The notes below the pieces were generated by a model. The model ran no database searches and had not been told where the DNA came from. It saw nothing but the letters and a program-made list of their open reading frames with translations. 64,000 bases of DNA, taken from assembly GCF_020099395.1 (NCBI RefSeq), contig NZ_CP083590.1, positions 1,054,001 to 1,118,000 on the forward strand. The letters run 5' to 3'. The translations under genes were made by a program, and so were the position numbers. Positions 28,068 through 36,928 of this stretch are shown here, one piece after another (the first letter of the stretch is position 1; each line of letters starts with the position of its first letter). The DNA is from Streptomyces mobaraensis. GTDB lineage: Bacteria; Actinomycetota; Actinomycetes; Streptomycetales; Streptomycetaceae.

Positions 28068-28103
28068 GGCGCCGGGGGCTCGTGGTCGAGCGCCCCCGGC
28101 GCC
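28068..28103. terminator. Bidirectional terminator between convergent genes
   Basis: GGCGCCGGGGGC at 28068-28079 pairs with GCCCCCGGCGCC at 28092-28103. It sits between the ABC exporter stop and the aldo/keto reductase stop and can serve both. Confidence 0.8.
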
Positions 28104-28134
28104 GGTGCCGCCGCCACTAGACGTCCGGCCCCCA

Positions 28135-29127
28135 CTAGGAGACGGGTTCCAACGCGGCGTCGATCAGAGCCAGTTCCTCGTCCGTGAAGGTGGAGTTCCG
28201 GGTCGCGGCCAGGCTGTCGTCGAGCTGCGCCGTGCTGCTGGCGCCGACGATCACGGAGGTCACCGTGGACCGCAGCACCCACGCCAGCGCCAGCTGGGCC
28301 AGCGTCTGGCCGCGCTTGACCGCGACGTCGTTCAACGCCCGTAGCCGGACGACGAGTTCGGGCGTGACGTCGGCTGAGGTGAGGAACGGGCTGGCGCCGG
28401 CCGCCCGGGAACCGGGCGGGATGCCGTCGAGGTAGCGGTCGGTCAGCAGCCCCTGGGCGAGGGGCGAGTAGACGATCGGGCCGACCCCGAGCTCGTCCAG
28501 CGTGTCCAGCAGTTCGTCCTCGGGGGCGCGGTCGAGGAGGGAGTAGCGGGGCTGGTGGAGGAGGAGGGGCGTGCCGAGGTCGCGGAGGATGCGGGCGGCC
28601 TCGCGGGTCTGCTCCGGCGGGTAGTTGGAGACGCCGGCGTAGAGCGCCTTGCCCTGCCGGACGGCCGTGTCCAGGGCGCCCATCGTCTCCTCCAGCGGGG
28701 TGCCGGGGTCGGGGCGGTGGGAGTAGAAGACGTCCACGTACTCCAGGCCCATGCGGCGCAGGCTCCGGTCGAGGGAGGCCAGGAGGTGCTTGCGGGATCC
28801 CCACTCGCCGTACGGGCCGGGCCACATCAAGTAGCCGGCCTTGGTGGAGACGATCATTTCGTCGCGGTGTGCGCGCAGCCCGCCGTCGAGCACCCGCCCG
28901 AACGCGGTCTCGGCCGCGCCGGGCGGCGGGCCGTAGTTGTCGGCCAGGTCGAAGTGGGTGACGCCGTGGTCGAAGGCGTGGGTGACGAGGGCGCGCTGGG
29001 TGTCGAGGTCGCGGTCGGTGCCGAAGTTGTGCCACAGGCCGAGGGAGACGGCGGGGAGCTTCAGTCCGCTGCGGCCCGCGCGGCGGTAGGGCATGGTGGC
29101 GTAGCGGTCGGGGTTGGCGAGGTACAA
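28135..29127 (-). CDS. Aldo/keto reductase (YghZ-like)
   Basis: The 330-residue TIM-barrel NADPH reductase has the catalytic tetrad region: Asp and Tyr in FDLADNYGPP, Lys in STKAGYLMWPG and His in FYSHRPDPGTP. It most resembles the YghZ group that reduces L-glyceraldehyde 3-phosphate and methylglyoxal. Homologues begin with a short LYxANPDRYxxMPYRR segment, so I chose TTG at 29127 (LYLANPDRYATMPYRRAG), which has GAAAGG upstream; ATG at 29094 is the alternative. Confidence 0.9.
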   Translation of the reverse strand: MYLANPDRYATMPYRRAGRSGLKLPAVSLGLWHNFGTDRDLDTQRALVTHAFDHGVTHFDLADNYGPPPGAAETAFGRVLDGGLRAHRDEMIVSTKAGYLMWPGPYGEWGSRKHLLASLDRSLRRMGLEYVDVFYSHRPDPGTPLEETMGALDTAVRQGKALYAGVSNYPPEQTREAARILRDLGTPLLLHQPRYSLLDRAPEDELLDTLDELGVGPIVYSPLAQGLLTDRYLDGIPPGSRAAGASPFLTSADVTPELVVRLRALNDVAVKRGQTLAQLALAWVLRSTVTSVIVGASSTAQLDDSLAATRNSTFTDEELALIDAALEPVS

Positions 29128-29380
29128 GGCAGACCTTTCCGTGGTTCCGGCCGGGTCTCCAGCTTGGCCGACGGGGACGGCCGCCACCAGCAGCCCGGGC
29201 CGGGGGGCGGCGGTGACCGTCGCTCGCTTCGGGCCGGGCGGCTGGTGGTGGCCGTCGCCCGGCCCGGGTTGGGGGCCCGGCAGTGGCCGTCGCCCGCTTC
29301 GGGCCGGGGGCCCGACGGCTGCCGTCCCCACCCCGGGTCGGGGGCGGCAGTGACCGTCCCCCGGGGGCCGCGGCCGGGGC

Positions 29381-30403
29381 TCACCCCCGGCGGCTTCCCG
29401 CCTTCGTGCCGCGGCCACCGGCCTGCGTGTTCCTGGTGACGGCGGCTCGCGCGTTCTCGGTGAAGGCGGCTCGCGGGCCCTTGGTAACGGCGGCTCGCGT
29501 GTCCTTGCCGGAGGCGGCTCGCGTGTTCTTGGTGAAGGGGGCCCGTTCGTCGGCCCGGCCCTGCCGCAGGACGCGGCCGAAGGTCTCGGCGTAGGGGTGC
29601 GGGTCGGCGCGGGGGTAGGCGTAGGTGAGGACGGCCTCCGGGGCACCCGTGAGCGGCAGGTACAGGACGTCCGGATCCTGGTGCTGGGCGGCCACCGACG
29701 CCGGGAGCACGCCGACCCCGCGCCGGGCGGCGACGGCGTGCAGGTACTCCTCGATGTTGGAGGTCTCGGCGCCGATCTCGGGGGTGGCGTCGGCCGGCCA
29801 GTCCCGTGGGGTGTGGGTGCCGCTGACGGTGTTGACGACGAGACAGCGCCGCCCGAGGTCCCGCCAGGTGACCCGATCGCGCACGGCCAGGGTGGAGTTC
29901 CGGGAGATCACCGCGACGTGCGGTTCGCGCAGGATCTCGGTGGTGACCAGCCGCGGATCGCGGACGGTCCCCCAGAGCAGCGCCGCGTCGACGGAGCCGT
30001 CGCGCAGTCCGGCGGTGCGGTCGTCCCGGCGTACGGTCCGAACGAGGACGAGGTGCCGCTCCTCCAGCGTGGCCTGTGCCCGGCGCCCCCGTTCGAGGGG
30101 GAAGCCCCAGGCGTAGCCGAGGCGCAGTGTCGGTTGCGGCTCGGCGGGCCGGAGCGCCGTTTCGAGCTGGGGCAGGAGGAGTTGGAGATCGTCCCGCAGG
30201 CGGTGCCCCTCGGCGGTGAGGCGGGGATGGCGGGTGCTGCGGTCCAGCAGCGTCCGGCCGAGCTCGTCCTCCAGGCGCCGGATGTGCCGGCTGAGGGTGG
30301 GCTGGGAGATGCCGAGACGGTCGGCGGCCCAGGTGAAGTGCTGTTCCTCGGCCAGGATGAGGAAGTACCGCAGCTGCCGGAGGCCGATGTCCATGGGGGT
30401 CAT
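29381..30403 (-). CDS. LysR-family regulator with a repeat-expanded C-terminus
   Basis: The 340-residue protein has an N-terminal LysR winged helix (FTWAADRLGISQPTLSRHIR) and a periplasmic-binding-type effector domain ending near YPRADPHPYAETFGRVLRQG. Beyond it are about 45 basic residues made of near-identical octapeptides (for example TRAAVTKG, ARAAVTRN), encoded by five 24-bp repeats. The family normally ends before this tail. ATG at 30403 or 30394 is the start; neither has a clear Shine-Dalgarno. It follows an MFS exporter gene on the same strand and may control it. Confidence 0.9.
   Translation of the reverse strand: MTPMDIGLRQLRYFLILAEEQHFTWAADRLGISQPTLSRHIRRLEDELGRTLLDRSTRHPRLTAEGHRLRDDLQLLLPQLETALRPAEPQPTLRLGYAWGFPLERGRRAQATLEERHLVLVRTVRRDDRTAGLRDGSVDAALLWGTVRDPRLVTTEILREPHVAVISRNSTLAVRDRVTWRDLGRRCLVVNTVSGTHTPRDWPADATPEIGAETSNIEEYLHAVAARRGVGVLPASVAAQHQDPDVLYLPLTGAPEAVLTYAYPRADPHPYAETFGRVLRQGRADERAPFTKNTRAASGKDTRAAVTKGPRAAFTENARAAVTRNTQAGGRGTKAGSRRG
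29427..29546. repeat. 24-bp tandem repeat, five units, within the LysR gene
   Basis: Five contiguous 24-base units, each ending near GGCGGCTCGC, encode eight-residue steps of the LysR C-terminal tail. Units differ by a few bases. The period is a multiple of three, so copy-number changes keep the frame. Confidence 0.88.
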
Positions 30404-30456
30404 GCTAGGTGGCCCGGCCGCCGGCCGTCGCGCCGGGTTCTCGATGTTTTCCCTGC

Positions 30457-31677
30457 TCAGGACGGTGTCGATGACGGACCTCCGCGTCGGACGGCGCCAC
30501 GCACCACGGTCAGGTGCAGGACGAGGGCGAGCAGGGTGACGGCTCCCGTGCCGTACGGCAGAGTGCCCGGGGAGGTGCCGAGCCCCAGGGCGAGGCCGCC
30601 GAGCGCGGAGCCGATGCCGCTGCCGAGGTAGACGGCGGAGCTGTTGAGCGAGACGGCGACCGTGGCCTGCCGGGGCTGGGCCGCGATGAGCTGGTGCTGC
30701 TGGGGCACCTGGACGGCCCACCCGGCCGCACCCCAGATCACGAGCGGGACGACCGTCAGGGCCGCGGCCGTGTGGGCGGCGGCGGGCAGGGCGAACTGGG
30801 CGGCCACGATGAGGGCCAGGACGCAGGTGACCGCGGCGAAGGGCCGGCGGGTCCGGTCGACGACGGGTCCGATCAGGAGACTGCCGATGATGCCGCCCGC
30901 GCCCCAGGCCCACATGGCCCAGACCGTCCGGTCGGTGTGGGCGGCGTCCTCCAGGAACTCGGCGAGGTAGGTGTACAGGCCGAGGCTGGAGATGCCGCCG
31001 AGCAGCGAGACGGTGACGATACCGACGACCCGGCCGCCGGCGAGGGCGCGCACCCGCTCACCCAGCGGCGGCGGAGCGCTCACCTCGACGTCCGGTAGCC
31101 GGATGATGCCGACCAGGGCGACCGCGCCCAGCCCGGTGATCAGCCAGAGGGTGCCGCGCCAGCCCAGGTGCGACGCGAGAAGCATCCCGGCGGGGACGCC
31201 GACGACGGTGCCGATGCTCAGTCCGCCCATCACGGTGGCCAGTGCGCGGCCACGCCGTTCGGGAGCGGTGAGGCCCGCCGCCGTGGCGGCGGCGATGGGC
31301 GAGTACACGCCCGCGCCGACGCCGGCCACCGCCCGGGCGACCAGCAGGACGGCCAGGGTCGGGGCGACGGCTGTCAGCGCGTTGCCGACGGTGAAGACCA
31401 CCAGTGCCACGCCGAGTACGGTCTTCGCCGGCCGCGCGGCGAGGAGGGTGGCGAAGACCGGGCCGCCCAGCGCGTAGCAGAGCGTGAACACCGTGACCAT
31501 CTGTCCGGCCGAGGACGCGGAGATGTCCAGGCCGTCCGACACCAGGGGCAGCAGCCCGGCCATCACGTACGCGTCCACGCCGAGCGCGAACGTGCCCAGG
31601 GCCAGCAGCGGGATGAACGCGCCGCGGCCGTCGCGGGTTCGGGGGGTGGCGGGTTGCGTTGTGCGTGTGACGCTCAT
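30457..31677 (-). CDS. MFS drug exporter (DHA1 type)
   Basis: The 406-residue protein has 12 predicted membrane helices and the DHA1 signatures: GVDAYVMAGLLPLVSDGL in helix 1, AGVGAGVYSPIAAATAAGL near helix 5 (motif C-like, found in drug/H+ antiporters) and the loop RGRALATVMGGLSIGTVVGVPAG. It resembles the chloramphenicol/arabinose-type exporters of Streptomyces. ATG at 31677 is chosen; the upstream extension is unsupported. The LysR gene 54 bases downstream on the same strand may regulate it. Confidence 0.92.
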   Translation of the reverse strand: MSVTRTTQPATPRTRDGRGAFIPLLALGTFALGVDAYVMAGLLPLVSDGLDISASSAGQMVTVFTLCYALGGPVFATLLAARPAKTVLGVALVVFTVGNALTAVAPTLAVLLVARAVAGVGAGVYSPIAAATAAGLTAPERRGRALATVMGGLSIGTVVGVPAGMLLASHLGWRGTLWLITGLGAVALVGIIRLPDVEVSAPPPLGERVRALAGGRVVGIVTVSLLGGISSLGLYTYLAEFLEDAAHTDRTVWAMWAWGAGGIIGSLLIGPVVDRTRRPFAAVTCVLALIVAAQFALPAAAHTAAALTVVPLVIWGAAGWAVQVPQQHQLIAAQPRQATVAVSLNSSAVYLGSGIGSALGGLALGLGTSPGTLPYGTGAVTLLALVLHLTVVRGAVRRGGPSSTPS

Positions 31678-32019
31678 GCGAGGCGTTCCAAGTCCTTTGC
31701 GTGGGTGGCCGGCCGGTCCGGGGGGAGAGAGACGCCGCCGCCGTACGCGCTCCCCCGCACCGGCGGACAGCGCGACGAACTGCCGTCCGCCAGGCGGCTT
31801 TTCCGTCGGGGGGGGCGAATCCGGTGGAGCGATGCGCCGATGAATGGCATTTACATACAGTGGGCCCCGCTCCCGCAAGCGGAACAACCGCATCTCACAT
31901 GCGACATCCGAATGACCCCACGTCATCACGTACGGCGCTGATCGCTGAGACGCCGGTCACATGGCAGCGGAGGCGTTCCGCCGGATCCGGCCCCGGGGAC
32001 GCGAGGACGGGGACCGACC
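31678..32019. other. Intergenic region upstream of the MFS gene
   Basis: About 340 bases with no supported gene lie between the MFS exporter and the molybdopterin-oxidoreductase relic. The A/T-richer stretch near 31840-31865 is a plausible location for the MFS promoter. Confidence 0.35.
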
Positions 32020-32789
32020 TCAGAAGCTGGTGAGGATCTGCGGGGAGAGGATCTTGACCATGGTGTTGGTCCAGCGGACCTGCCGGAGCGTCTCCGGATG
32101 GCAGGCCGACGCGGCGTCGAGGAGCCGGTCGTCGCGGCCGGCCCGGGCCGCCTGGGCCGCCTGGGCCGCCTGGGCCGCCTGGGCCGCCTGGGCGAGCATC
32201 TCCCAGTGCAGCGAGTTGCCGACGGCGGCGGTGGCCTGGTGGGACTGGTACACGCCCTGGAGGACGGTGGACAGCAACCGCTCGGCGCCGCCGATGGTCT
32301 CGGCCGCCTCCTCGACGGCGGCGGCCGGCACGTCGCAGACGCGCGCCGCCCACGCCGGCGTGCACTCACTGACGCGCGCCGTCAGTTCCTCGTACCCGAC
32401 GGTGTGGGCGCGGACGTACGCGTGGTCGACCCGGTCCGTGCGGATGATCTCGTGCAGCAGGGCGTTGAGGAGGGCGAGGTTCGCCCCGGGGCGCGGCGCG
32501 AGGTGGACGGCGGCCCGGCGGGCGACGGGCGTCGTCCGCGGGTCGACGCAGACCAGGCGGGGCGGCGCCACTCCGGCCCGCAGGTAGGTGTCCCGCCGGG
32601 CGGGCCAGGGACCGCTCGGCCAGTAGGGGGTACGGGCGCCCCAGGGGTCGGCGATGCGGTCGGTGCGCGGGGGCCGCTCGGGTTGGCCGGTGGGGCCGAG
32701 GGGCCCGGGTCCGAGGTATCCGGGGTGCCCGAGTCCGGGTTTCCCGGAGTGCCCGAGTCCGGGTTTCCCGGGGTATCCGACGTGTCCAC
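32020..32789 (-). pseudogene. Internally deleted molybdopterin oxidoreductase relic
   Basis: Read leftward, a start-like GTG at 32789 opens a repeat-rich N-terminus (VDTSDTPGNPDSG). After a frame change comes a segment typical of the N-terminus of large formate/nitrate-type molybdopterin oxidoreductases (ERPPRTDRIADPWGART, then WPARRDTYL). It joins directly to a mid-protein segment (VCVDPRTTPVARRAAVHLAP, LNALLHEIIRTDRVDHAYV, STVLQGVYQSHQATA). All cofactor-binding Cys motifs and some 500 residues are missing. The remainder (SLHWEMLAQAAQ, HPETLRQVRWTNTMVK, ending SPQILTSF) is of uncertain origin and contains a run of AAQ triplets from a 9-bp repeat. The coding relic is clear; the exact parent family is inferred. 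Confidence 0.7.
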
Positions 32790-32793
32790 GGCC

Positions 32794-32976
32794 TCACACC
32801 TTCGCCTTCACCGGGTCGGGGCGGATCCAGCGGGCACGGCTCCACTGCTGGAGTACCGGGTCCGGGTACCCGACGCGCGGCCCGGCAAGCGGGACGTACG
32901 GGGGTTCACCCGGGGGCCGGACGGCTGCCCGGCCCCCGTGGGTCAGGGGCACAGAGCCACAGGGGCACGGGGACAC
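32794..32976 (-). pseudogene. C-terminal fragment of an unidentified protein
   Basis: A leftward frame ending in TGA at 32794 carries PPYVPLAGPRVGYPDP and VLQQWSRARWIRPDPVKAKV, whose composition looks like a genuine protein end. The upstream part dissolves into low-complexity sequence. It abuts the molybdopterin relic and may be part of the same decayed operon. I do not recognise the parent family. Confidence 0.35.
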
Positions 32977-33059
32977 GGAAGCGCAGAGGCACAGGGGCGA
33001 CGCAAGCCTCGGCCGCCACCCACGAACCCTCCGTCACCGGGCCCCTGGGACAGGGGCCG

Positions 33060-33503
33060 TCACAGAGCTTCGTCGTCCCGGATCCGCACGGCCTCCTCCT
33101 CCGCGGAGAGCCCGTCCGTCGTGCCTTCCTGCGCGTACACGTCCTGGTTCCGCGGACGGTCGGGGTCGGGCTCGTCGTAGAGCAGCCCGGCGGGCTCCTC
33201 GTCGCCGGCCTCCGCGCCGGGGGCGGGTTCGTCGGGCTCGGGGTCGTCCCGGGCGGGCCGGCCGGGTTCGGCGAGCCGGGCGGGGTCCGCCTCGGGCTCC
33301 TCCTCGTCCAGCCGCTCGTCCAGGGGCCGGCCTTCCCGCAGTTCCTCGGCGGTGGGCCGGTCCCGGGTGACGGCGGTGGGCGTGTCCCCCGGGACCGGCA
33401 TCCGCTGGGGGTCGCTGGACCGCTGCTGTTCCGGCGTGCCGTCCTGGAGGTCGGGGATGCCCTCGTCCTCGGGGGCGGCACCGGGGTCATGGGGGCTGGT
33501 CAC
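33060..33503 (-). CDS. DUF5709-like acidic protein
   Basis: The 147-residue protein is strongly acidic and proline-rich, with segments DERLDEEEPEADP and AGLLYDEPDPDRPRNQDVYA that match small DUF5709-type actinobacterial proteins of unknown function. It probably lacks a stable globular fold. GTG at 33503 overlaps the stop of the gene upstream (GTGA), so the two are translated together. Confidence 0.75.
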   Translation of the reverse strand: MTSPHDPGAAPEDEGIPDLQDGTPEQQRSSDPQRMPVPGDTPTAVTRDRPTAEELREGRPLDERLDEEEPEADPARLAEPGRPARDDPEPDEPAPGAEAGDEEPAGLLYDEPDPDRPRNQDVYAQEGTTDGLSAEEEAVRIRDDEAL

Positions 33504-33865
33504 GGGTTCTCCTCGCCTTCGGTGGTGTTCTCTCGCTCCTGCCGCTCGCGCCGCCCGGTCCCAGGCCCCGGCCCGGACCGGTCGCGGGACCGCTCCCCGC
33601 GCGGGCGGCCGTAGCCGGGCGGCGGATCGACCTCGACGGGCGGGTGCCAGGGACCGCGCCGCACCTCCTCGCCGGGCTGCAGTCCCTCGACGGGCCCCTC
33701 GGCGATCTCGGGCTGCTGCACGTCGCTGCCGGCCACGTTCGGTGTGTCGCCCTTGCCGATCGGCGCCGGCCGCGCGCGGGGCGCGGCGCCGTCGTCCCGC
33801 CGTTCCCGGCTTCCCTTCCCCTCACCGTGCGGACCCTGCTCGCGGGGACCGTGGTCTGCCTGCAT
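33500..33865 (-). CDS. Hydrophilic hypothetical protein
   Basis: This 121-residue, charged, glycine/proline-rich protein contains GDTPNVAGSDVQQPEIAEGP and a basic C-terminal half. No catalytic or membrane feature is visible. It begins with ATG at 33865 and overlaps the DUF5709-like gene, supporting a real operon. The pair resembles the small disordered proteins of actinobacterial stress regulons; this role is inference. Confidence 0.6.
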   Translation of the reverse strand: MQADHGPREQGPHGEGKGSRERRDDGAAPRARPAPIGKGDTPNVAGSDVQQPEIAEGPVEGLQPGEEVRRGPWHPPVEVDPPPGYGRPRGERSRDRSGPGPGTGRRERQERENTTEGEENP

Positions 33866-34211
33866 GACGTCCTCCGTTCCGGGTGTTCTCGGGGCCGTGA
33901 CCGGGCCGTCGGGCGTCGTCGCCGTGAGCGGACGCCGGCGGCGGCCCGGTGACGATCACGCGCCTGCCCGCTGCACCGGCTCCGACGCCTCCCGAGCGAC
34001 CTTGTTCGCCTGGCGAGTAACCCGAGTGGTCGCAGTGGCCCGAGTAACCCAAGTAGCCCGAGTAACCCATGTGCCGCCCGGTACGCACGTCGACGCCACG
34101 GACGGCCCGACGCCACCCGGGCAGCCCAGGAGGCGCGGTAAGAGACTCCAGCGGCGTCTCCCCACCGCTCACACCACCCGCACCGCCCGCGAACGCCCGC
34201 TCCGGTGGCGC
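33866..34211. other. Intergenic region with short degenerate repeats
   Basis: The region between the hydrophilic protein gene and topoisomerase IB includes a run of CCCGAGTAACC-type 9-base units around 34013-34070. Frames through it on the minus strand (for example MGYSGYLGYSG) are products of the repeat and are not supported as genes. Confidence 0.45.
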
Positions 34212-35387
34212 TCACCCGCCCTCAGACGGCCGGCCCGTGCGGAGCATGCGCAGGACGGCGCGTTCGGCGGGCCCGTGGGTGGCCGGGACGCCCGGGTCCA
34301 CGCCGTCCCCGAGGCGCGGCAGGGCGGGGGCGATGGTGACGCCCTCCTCGTACAGTTCGATCACCCGCGGGTTGATGTACGAGGCGCGGCACACGGCCGG
34401 GGTGTTGCCGAGGTAGCCGGCGACCTCTGCGGCCGCGCGGGCGACGGCGCGGCGCCGGGCGGTCTCGCTGCGGGCGGCGGCACCCTGGGAGACGGCCAGC
34501 GCGACGGCGGCCATCACGGTGGCGTGCCAGGTGCGGAAGTCCTTGGCGGTGATGTCGAGTCCGGCCTGTTCCTTGAGGTAGGCGTTGACGTCGTCGCCGC
34601 TCACGTCGTGCCAGGCGCGCCGTTCCCAGTAGGCGAGCAGCCGGTCGCCCCCGCCGCTGCGGCGGAGCAGCGCGGTCAGGGTGCGGCAGGCGGCGGGGTC
34701 GCTGACGGGCAGGACGGTCTCCCTGCCGTGTTTGCCGGTGTAGGTGAAGACGACCGCGCCGCGCCTGCGGCGGGCGTGTTCGCGCAGCAGGGTGGTGAGG
34801 CCGTAGCTGTTGTGCAGTTCGGTGTAGCGGTCGCTGCCGACGCGGAAGAACCCGAGGTCGAGCAGGCGGACGGCGGTGGCCAGGACGCGGCGCCGGGTGA
34901 GACCGCGGTCGGTGAGGTGCGCCTCGACGGCCTCCCGCAGCGCGGGCAGGACTTCGGCGACGTCCAGGACGTGGTCGTGCTTGGCCCGCTCCTGCTCGGC
35001 GCGGAACGCCGGGTGGTACAGGTACTGGCGGCGGCCCGCGGCGTCGGTGCCGACGGCCTGGAGGTGACCGTCCGGCCGGGCGCAGATCCACACGTCGCGC
35101 CAGGCGGGCGGGATGACGAGCGCCCTGATCCGGGCGAGCGTGTCGGGGTCGCGCAGCGGCGCGCCCTCCGCGTCGCGGTAGCGGAAGCCGCGGCCGTGCC
35201 GGACGCGGACGTAGCCGGGTTCCGTGGGGCGGCTGTGGTGCAGGCGGGACGGGGCCCGGCGCGTCCAGTCGCGTACGCCGGGGTGGGCGGGGCCGGCCGG
35301 TGCCGACGCCTGCCGTGGGAGGGTACGGGCCCGGCGGCCGTCCCGGGCGGGGACCACGGCTGCGGCGGAACTCTTCGTACCGGTCAT
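34212..35387 (-). CDS. DNA topoisomerase IB
   Basis: The protein of about 391 residues is a bacterial type IB topoisomerase, which relaxes DNA by a 3'-phosphotyrosyl intermediate. The N-terminal DNA-binding domain includes RDAEGAPLRD and ALVIPPAWRDVWICARPDGH. The catalytic core has RVLATAVRLLDLGFFRVGSD, FTYTGKHGRE, TAKDFRTWHATV and the active-site Tyr in INPRVIELYEEG near residue 343. ATG at 35387 is used; a GTG further upstream (35420) is an alternative. Neither has a good ribosome binding site. Confidence 0.93.
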   Translation of the reverse strand: MTGTKSSAAAVVPARDGRRARTLPRQASAPAGPAHPGVRDWTRRAPSRLHHSRPTEPGYVRVRHGRGFRYRDAEGAPLRDPDTLARIRALVIPPAWRDVWICARPDGHLQAVGTDAAGRRQYLYHPAFRAEQERAKHDHVLDVAEVLPALREAVEAHLTDRGLTRRRVLATAVRLLDLGFFRVGSDRYTELHNSYGLTTLLREHARRRRGAVVFTYTGKHGRETVLPVSDPAACRTLTALLRRSGGGDRLLAYWERRAWHDVSGDDVNAYLKEQAGLDITAKDFRTWHATVMAAVALAVSQGAAARSETARRRAVARAAAEVAGYLGNTPAVCRASYINPRVIELYEEGVTIAPALPRLGDGVDPGVPATHGPAERAVLRMLRTGRPSEGG

Positions 35388-35627
35388 ATCCGGCTGATAC
35401 CCGGTGGTGCGCCTGTTCACGTCGGGGCGGCGGCCTTGGTGGGCGCGCGTGGGGGCCGTGGCGCGGGTGGGCTCTTTGGCAAGGGTGTTTCCGTAGGCGC
35501 TTGAGTGAGCGCTTCCTTGGGTGCGTCAGGAGTCTTCACCTCGACGACACCGTTCCTTCGCCTGAGCGCCCCACGATGCTGCTGATCTGTCCGATGGTCA
35601 CACTGGTCACCGGAAGGAACAGGATCG

Positions 35628-36224
35628 ATGCCCCCCACCACGTCCGCCAAGCCCGCCCTGAGGTTCCGTACCGCCGCCCTCGCCACGCTGGCCGCGCTCG
35701 CGCTGCCGTTCGCGGCGCCGGGCGCCGCCACCGCCGCGCCGACCGGCTCCGACGCGGACGTACCCGACTACCGGACCTGGCAGGCCGACGTGCGCAAGGC
35801 CGTCGACCCGGTGATCCCCTGGCTCCGGGACCGGGTCGCCGGCCACGGCGGGAAACCGGCCGTCGTGCTGGACATCGACAACACCGCGCTGGAGACCTAC
35901 TACCACCCGGGCCACGCCAACGAGCCCGTCCTCCGCGTGGCCGAGTGGGCGCACGAGCACAAGATCGCCGTCCTCTTCGTCACCGCCCGCACCTCGTCCT
36001 CGTCCGCCCGCAAGGAGCTCAGGGCCGCCGGCTACCCGGTGGACGCGGTCTGCACCCGCGAGCACGGCGAGAGCAAGGCCGAGGGCAAGGAGCGCTGCCG
36101 CGAGGAGCTCACGGAGGACGGCTACCGCATCACCGCCAACATCGGCAACCGCTCCACCGACTTCGAGGGCGGCTTCTATGAGAAGGCCGTCAAGCTGCCG
36201 GATTACGGCGGCAAGCTCTCCTGA
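35628..36224 (+). CDS. Secreted HAD-type acid phosphatase
   Basis: The 198-residue protein begins with a signal peptide (cleavage near ATAAPTG, residue 36) and carries the HAD phosphatase motif I DIDNTALET at about residue 82, with the second motif in VTARTSSS. It matches the HAD acid phosphatase (class B/subfamily IIIB) group found in Streptomyces, probably acting outside the cell on phosphate esters. GGAAGG precedes the ATG. It stands alone, with nothing of related function next to it. Confidence 0.9.
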   Translation: MPPTTSAKPALRFRTAALATLAALALPFAAPGAATAAPTGSDADVPDYRTWQADVRKAVDPVIPWLRDRVAGHGGKPAVVLDIDNTALETYYHPGHANEPVLRVAEWAHEHKIAVLFVTARTSSSSARKELRAAGYPVDAVCTREHGESKAEGKERCREELTEDGYRITANIGNRSTDFEGGFYEKAVKLPDYGGKLS

Positions 36225-36661
36225 GGCGGAGGGGGGAAGCGAGCCGGAGTGCCCAGCGGGCCGGCCGCCCGGCCGTCCGATGCCCGGCTGCCCGATGGAG
36301 CGGGTCGCTGGCGGGCCGAAGTACGGGGTGGCCCTGCTCGCCGCGGCCTCACGCGGACGCCCTGCGCGGGAAACCGGCCCGCGCGCGGACCGGCCCCGCG
36401 CCCGGCCGTCGGCGCGGGGCCGGGGAGGCCCCTGCTGTGCGGACCCGTAAGACAGCGGAAGCGGTAGAGGCGACGGCCTCCGGTCTCGCGGGGCGCGGGG
36501 CGCGGGGCGCGGGTCCCGGGTCACGGGTCGCGGAGCCCGGATCGGGACGCGCGACATGGACCCCGGGTCGCGACGCGGAACGCAGGCCCGGACGCAGATC
36601 CCGGATCACAGGTCACGGACCCCGGGCCGCGACGCACGACGCAGATCCCGAGACACGCCGG
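36225..36661. other. G+C-rich intergenic region
   Basis: Between the phosphatase and the DUF4235 gene lie about 440 bases of extreme G+C content with irregular repeats of GGGCGCGG and GGACGCAGATCCCG-like words. No gene is supported. Confidence 0.4.
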
Positions 36662-36928
36662 TCAGCCCGGCCACGTCCCCGTCAGTCGGCGCGTCGCGGT
36701 GGCGCCGCCGCGGTCGACGGCCGCCTTGACGACGGCGAAGACCGCGCCCTGCACGGCGGCGGCGAGCAGGATCTCGCGCCAGGTGCGGTCCTCGTCGGTC
36801 GCGTCGGGTGCGTCGTCGTCGTGCCCGAGCAGCTTCCAGGTCCGGCGGAACGCCGCTCCGGCGAGCATGCCGCCGGCCAGGCCGAGTACGAGCCCGACCG
36901 GCTTGTAGGCGATCCTCACCGCCTTCAA
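36662..36928 (-). CDS. DUF4235 family membrane protein
   Basis: The 88-residue protein has two predicted membrane helices (around VGLVLGLAGGMLAGAAF and EILLAAAVQGAVFAVVKAAV) separated by an acidic loop, which is the DUF4235 layout. It starts with TTG at 36928 overlapping the DUF3618 gene stop, with GGAGG upstream. It is the last gene of a three-gene operon common in actinobacteria; the role is probably in envelope maintenance. Confidence 0.88.
   Translation of the reverse strand: MKAVRIAYKPVGLVLGLAGGMLAGAAFRRTWKLLGHDDDAPDATDEDRTWREILLAAAVQGAVFAVVKAAVDRGGATATRRLTGTWPG

Noticed and set aside
33822..34172. Gly/Tyr/Ser-rich frame (MGYSGYLGYSG) on the minus strand
   Set aside because: It is the translation of a short 9-base repeat, overlaps the start of a better-supported gene and lacks a ribosome binding site.
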